Assembly: GCA_964035775.1 (NCBI GenBank)
Contig: OZ038314.1
Span: 13,188,863-13,252,862, forward strand
Reading direction: 5' to 3'
DNA from: Osedax frankpressi
Taxonomy: Eukaryota; Annelida; Polychaeta; Sabellida; Siboglinidae
Length of the DNA stretch: 64,000 nucleotides
A program made the translations under genes and the position numbers. Shown piece after piece: positions 62,000 to 64,000 of the stretch (position 1 is its first letter; every line of letters begins with the position of its first letter). The notes beneath the pieces were generated by a model that was not told where the DNA came from, ran no database searches, and was given only the letters and a program-made list of their open reading frames with translations.

Positions 62000-64000
62000 T
62001 TTACATTATAGAAACAAACTATACTTATCAAATATAACCGATGTCATATAGCTTCTATTGGACGTGTTTATTCATGCGGAACATTGCGATATAATAGTTT
62101 CTCGTATAGTAGAAAGTAAACAATAATTGTTATCGTGAGCAAATTTAATGAGGCAATTTGTAGTGAAACGTCCCGTTCACTTGATAAAGGAAGTTCTATC
62201 GCAAAGATAACTGCTTATCTATTACAGAGTTTGCTAAATACTACACCCATCCCCATACAGTAGATAACGACACGAACACTATTTACCTCTGCAGTTAGTC
62301 TATGAAGTTATACTAGATATAAGATAAATCAATATACTGGATCATACAATATGCATTGTATAGTAATGTTTCTACGATCAATTTGAACATCAACATGTAT
62401 ACTTTATATATATATATATACTTTATATATCGAAAATGATTTTTAGACTGTGTACAATCATTTTATGATAATCATTCATATACATATTAATATTATATCA
62501 GAATATTAAAGAATGATCTATTGAAATTTGCAGAAAGTATCACAATAGTAACATTGTGATATTACAATAGCTAAACAATATATTTTCAATTAGTTAACAA
62601 CATGACAATACTATTTTAATTATCTTCATTCAATTTTCATTGTTTATTATATTGTTAAAACATTTGAAATTAATATAATACCATTGTAGTTATTAGTTCT
62701 ATAACAATATAATATTAATCTTTTTACATTAACATTTTATAATAGGTCAATTAAAAAAAATATATAGAATTTAAAGTAAGATATTCTAAATTTACATATT
62801 TACTTTAACAGAGTATTTAACATGAATACACACAAAGTTTCAAATATTGATGAAGACTAAATATTTATGAGTAATAAAATTAGAATAAGTTATTACAGCA
62901 GAGTATCATAATTAAAAACTCAATTTTCTAGATATTGATATCGGTCAAGATGTATATTTTAACATTGAAAATTATACATAGGTTTATTCAAATATGATTA
63001 CATAATCATGATATACCGAGCAAAAGATCGTAAAATGTAAATTGAAACATTCTGATATTGTAATTAATCAAAAACAAGTAAGTAAAACAAATTTCAAGTG
63101 TTTCATTTTAATCTTAATTGACAAGTATTGCAAATTCTAAAGAAATTTATCTCTTGTTTCAAATACGCCAACTTAAGTTATCGAAAATAAAGATCAGTTT
63201 AAATTTCACTTTTCAAAAAATGACATTTTTTCATTTTACATATTAATTTTGTGATTTAGTTAAATAGGATATTATAATGAACTCATGACAAATATTTACC
63301 AATCTATTATAAAAAATGTAATAGAAATTATTAAAAATATTTGCATAACTACCAAAAATATGATATTGTATTATCTTTGTTTTGGCTAAATTGTAGCAGT
63401 AGTTTTATTAGATTTTAATATATTTAATTAATAAGAATATGGCATATATCATTTAAATTAATTTATACATATACTAATTTGAAGTTTATAGATATGTTAT
63501 TATATATAATTATATATAAATACAATACAATATATCAAATCATATTGTTTAAAAGTAATTATAACTTAGAACTCAGGCTATGGAATATATATCTAATATT
63601 ACATCTAAAGGTGCTTTTACACTTATCGAAAATGATGTCAAAAACTGAATTCAAAGATGAGTCAGAATTATTATTACATTTCGGCGTAGATTCAACGAAG
63701 CATTCAGATATAATTTGTATAAATAAAATATTATTGACATCTGACCTCTAATGCGAATCTAAAAAAAATAAAGTTATTTATTTGATTTAAAATAACATTT
63801 ACCTTTCATTAAAATTTTAATACACGTTGTTTATTATATTATATTTATTATATCTATTATGTTAATCTATATTTTTAGGATCCTATAATATCCTATAAGA
63901 TTTGTAATAACTAACTATGTAGACTATTATCATTCATTTTTTTTAAATATTTTGAAAATGAATATTACTGGGGATATTTTTCTAAATCCTGATTATATTT
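62000..64000. other. AT-rich DNA, no gene recognised
   Basis: Unique AT-rich sequence with short TA runs (for example 62406-62422). The open frame at 63479-63751 is AT-rich without a domain. It may be intron or flank of a gene beyond the window edge. Confidence 0.5.

Noticed and set aside
1-64000. tRNA, rRNA, retroviral or LTR elements
   Set aside because: No cloverleaf with A/B boxes, no rRNA core, and no reverse transcriptase, capsid or long terminal repeat signature was recognised in either strand.

Overview
The window is nuclear DNA from an AT-rich animal genome: spliceosomal introns, a metazoan Na+/K+-ATPase alpha subunit, a reticulon and a mitochondrial ribosomal protein. Two motile-cilium genes (RSPH9 and SPAG17) argue against a nematode. 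The very AT-rich background and dense short tandem repeats would suit a flatworm or another soft-bodied invertebrate, but I cannot fix the phylum. All names below come from recalled family sequences and my own splice-junction reading; no database was searched.

Layout. 1-5987: upstream flank of ATP1A, full of simple repeats, no gene recognised. 5988-12133 (+): complete Na+/K+-ATPase alpha, 11 exons, 1023 codons. 12631-14311 (-): RSPH9, 5 exons, 269 aa, convergent with ATP1A. 14312-14509: 198-bp divergent promoter with an X-box-like site. 14510-21793 (+): MRPS18A (mL66), 4 exons, with a 6.4-kb first intron that holds a dead piggyBac transposase. 21831-54496 (-): SPAG17/PF6, 47 exons read out in consistent phase, about 2136 aa. 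Its stop codon lies only 37 bp from that of MRPS18A. 55897-59477 (-): small reticulon, 6 exons, 211 aa, ending in a KKEE ER-retrieval signal. 61726-61934 (-): a possible last exon of an unrecognised Cys-rich, C-terminally hydrophobic protein. The remainder to 64000 holds only AT-rich sequence and repeats.

The most striking structure is inside SPAG17. At least six introns in its 3' half carry minisatellites that start 0 to about 35 nt after the 5' splice site, and a seventh intron is almost entirely a polypyrimidine array ending at the next acceptor. In intron 28 the 28-bp monomer is a duplication of the exon 28/intron 28 junction itself, giving about 39 tandem copies of a good-looking 5' splice site. 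Intron 32 is an 11-kb satellite with roughly 2-kb higher-order repeats. A ciliary gene with satellite-filled introns recalls the giant axonemal-dynein genes on the Drosophila Y, but here the arrays are anchored at splice donors.

The genes are not one pathway. RSPH9 (radial spoke head) and SPAG17 (central-pair C1a projection) act in the same 9+2 axoneme. ATP1A, mL66 and reticulon are housekeeping neighbours.
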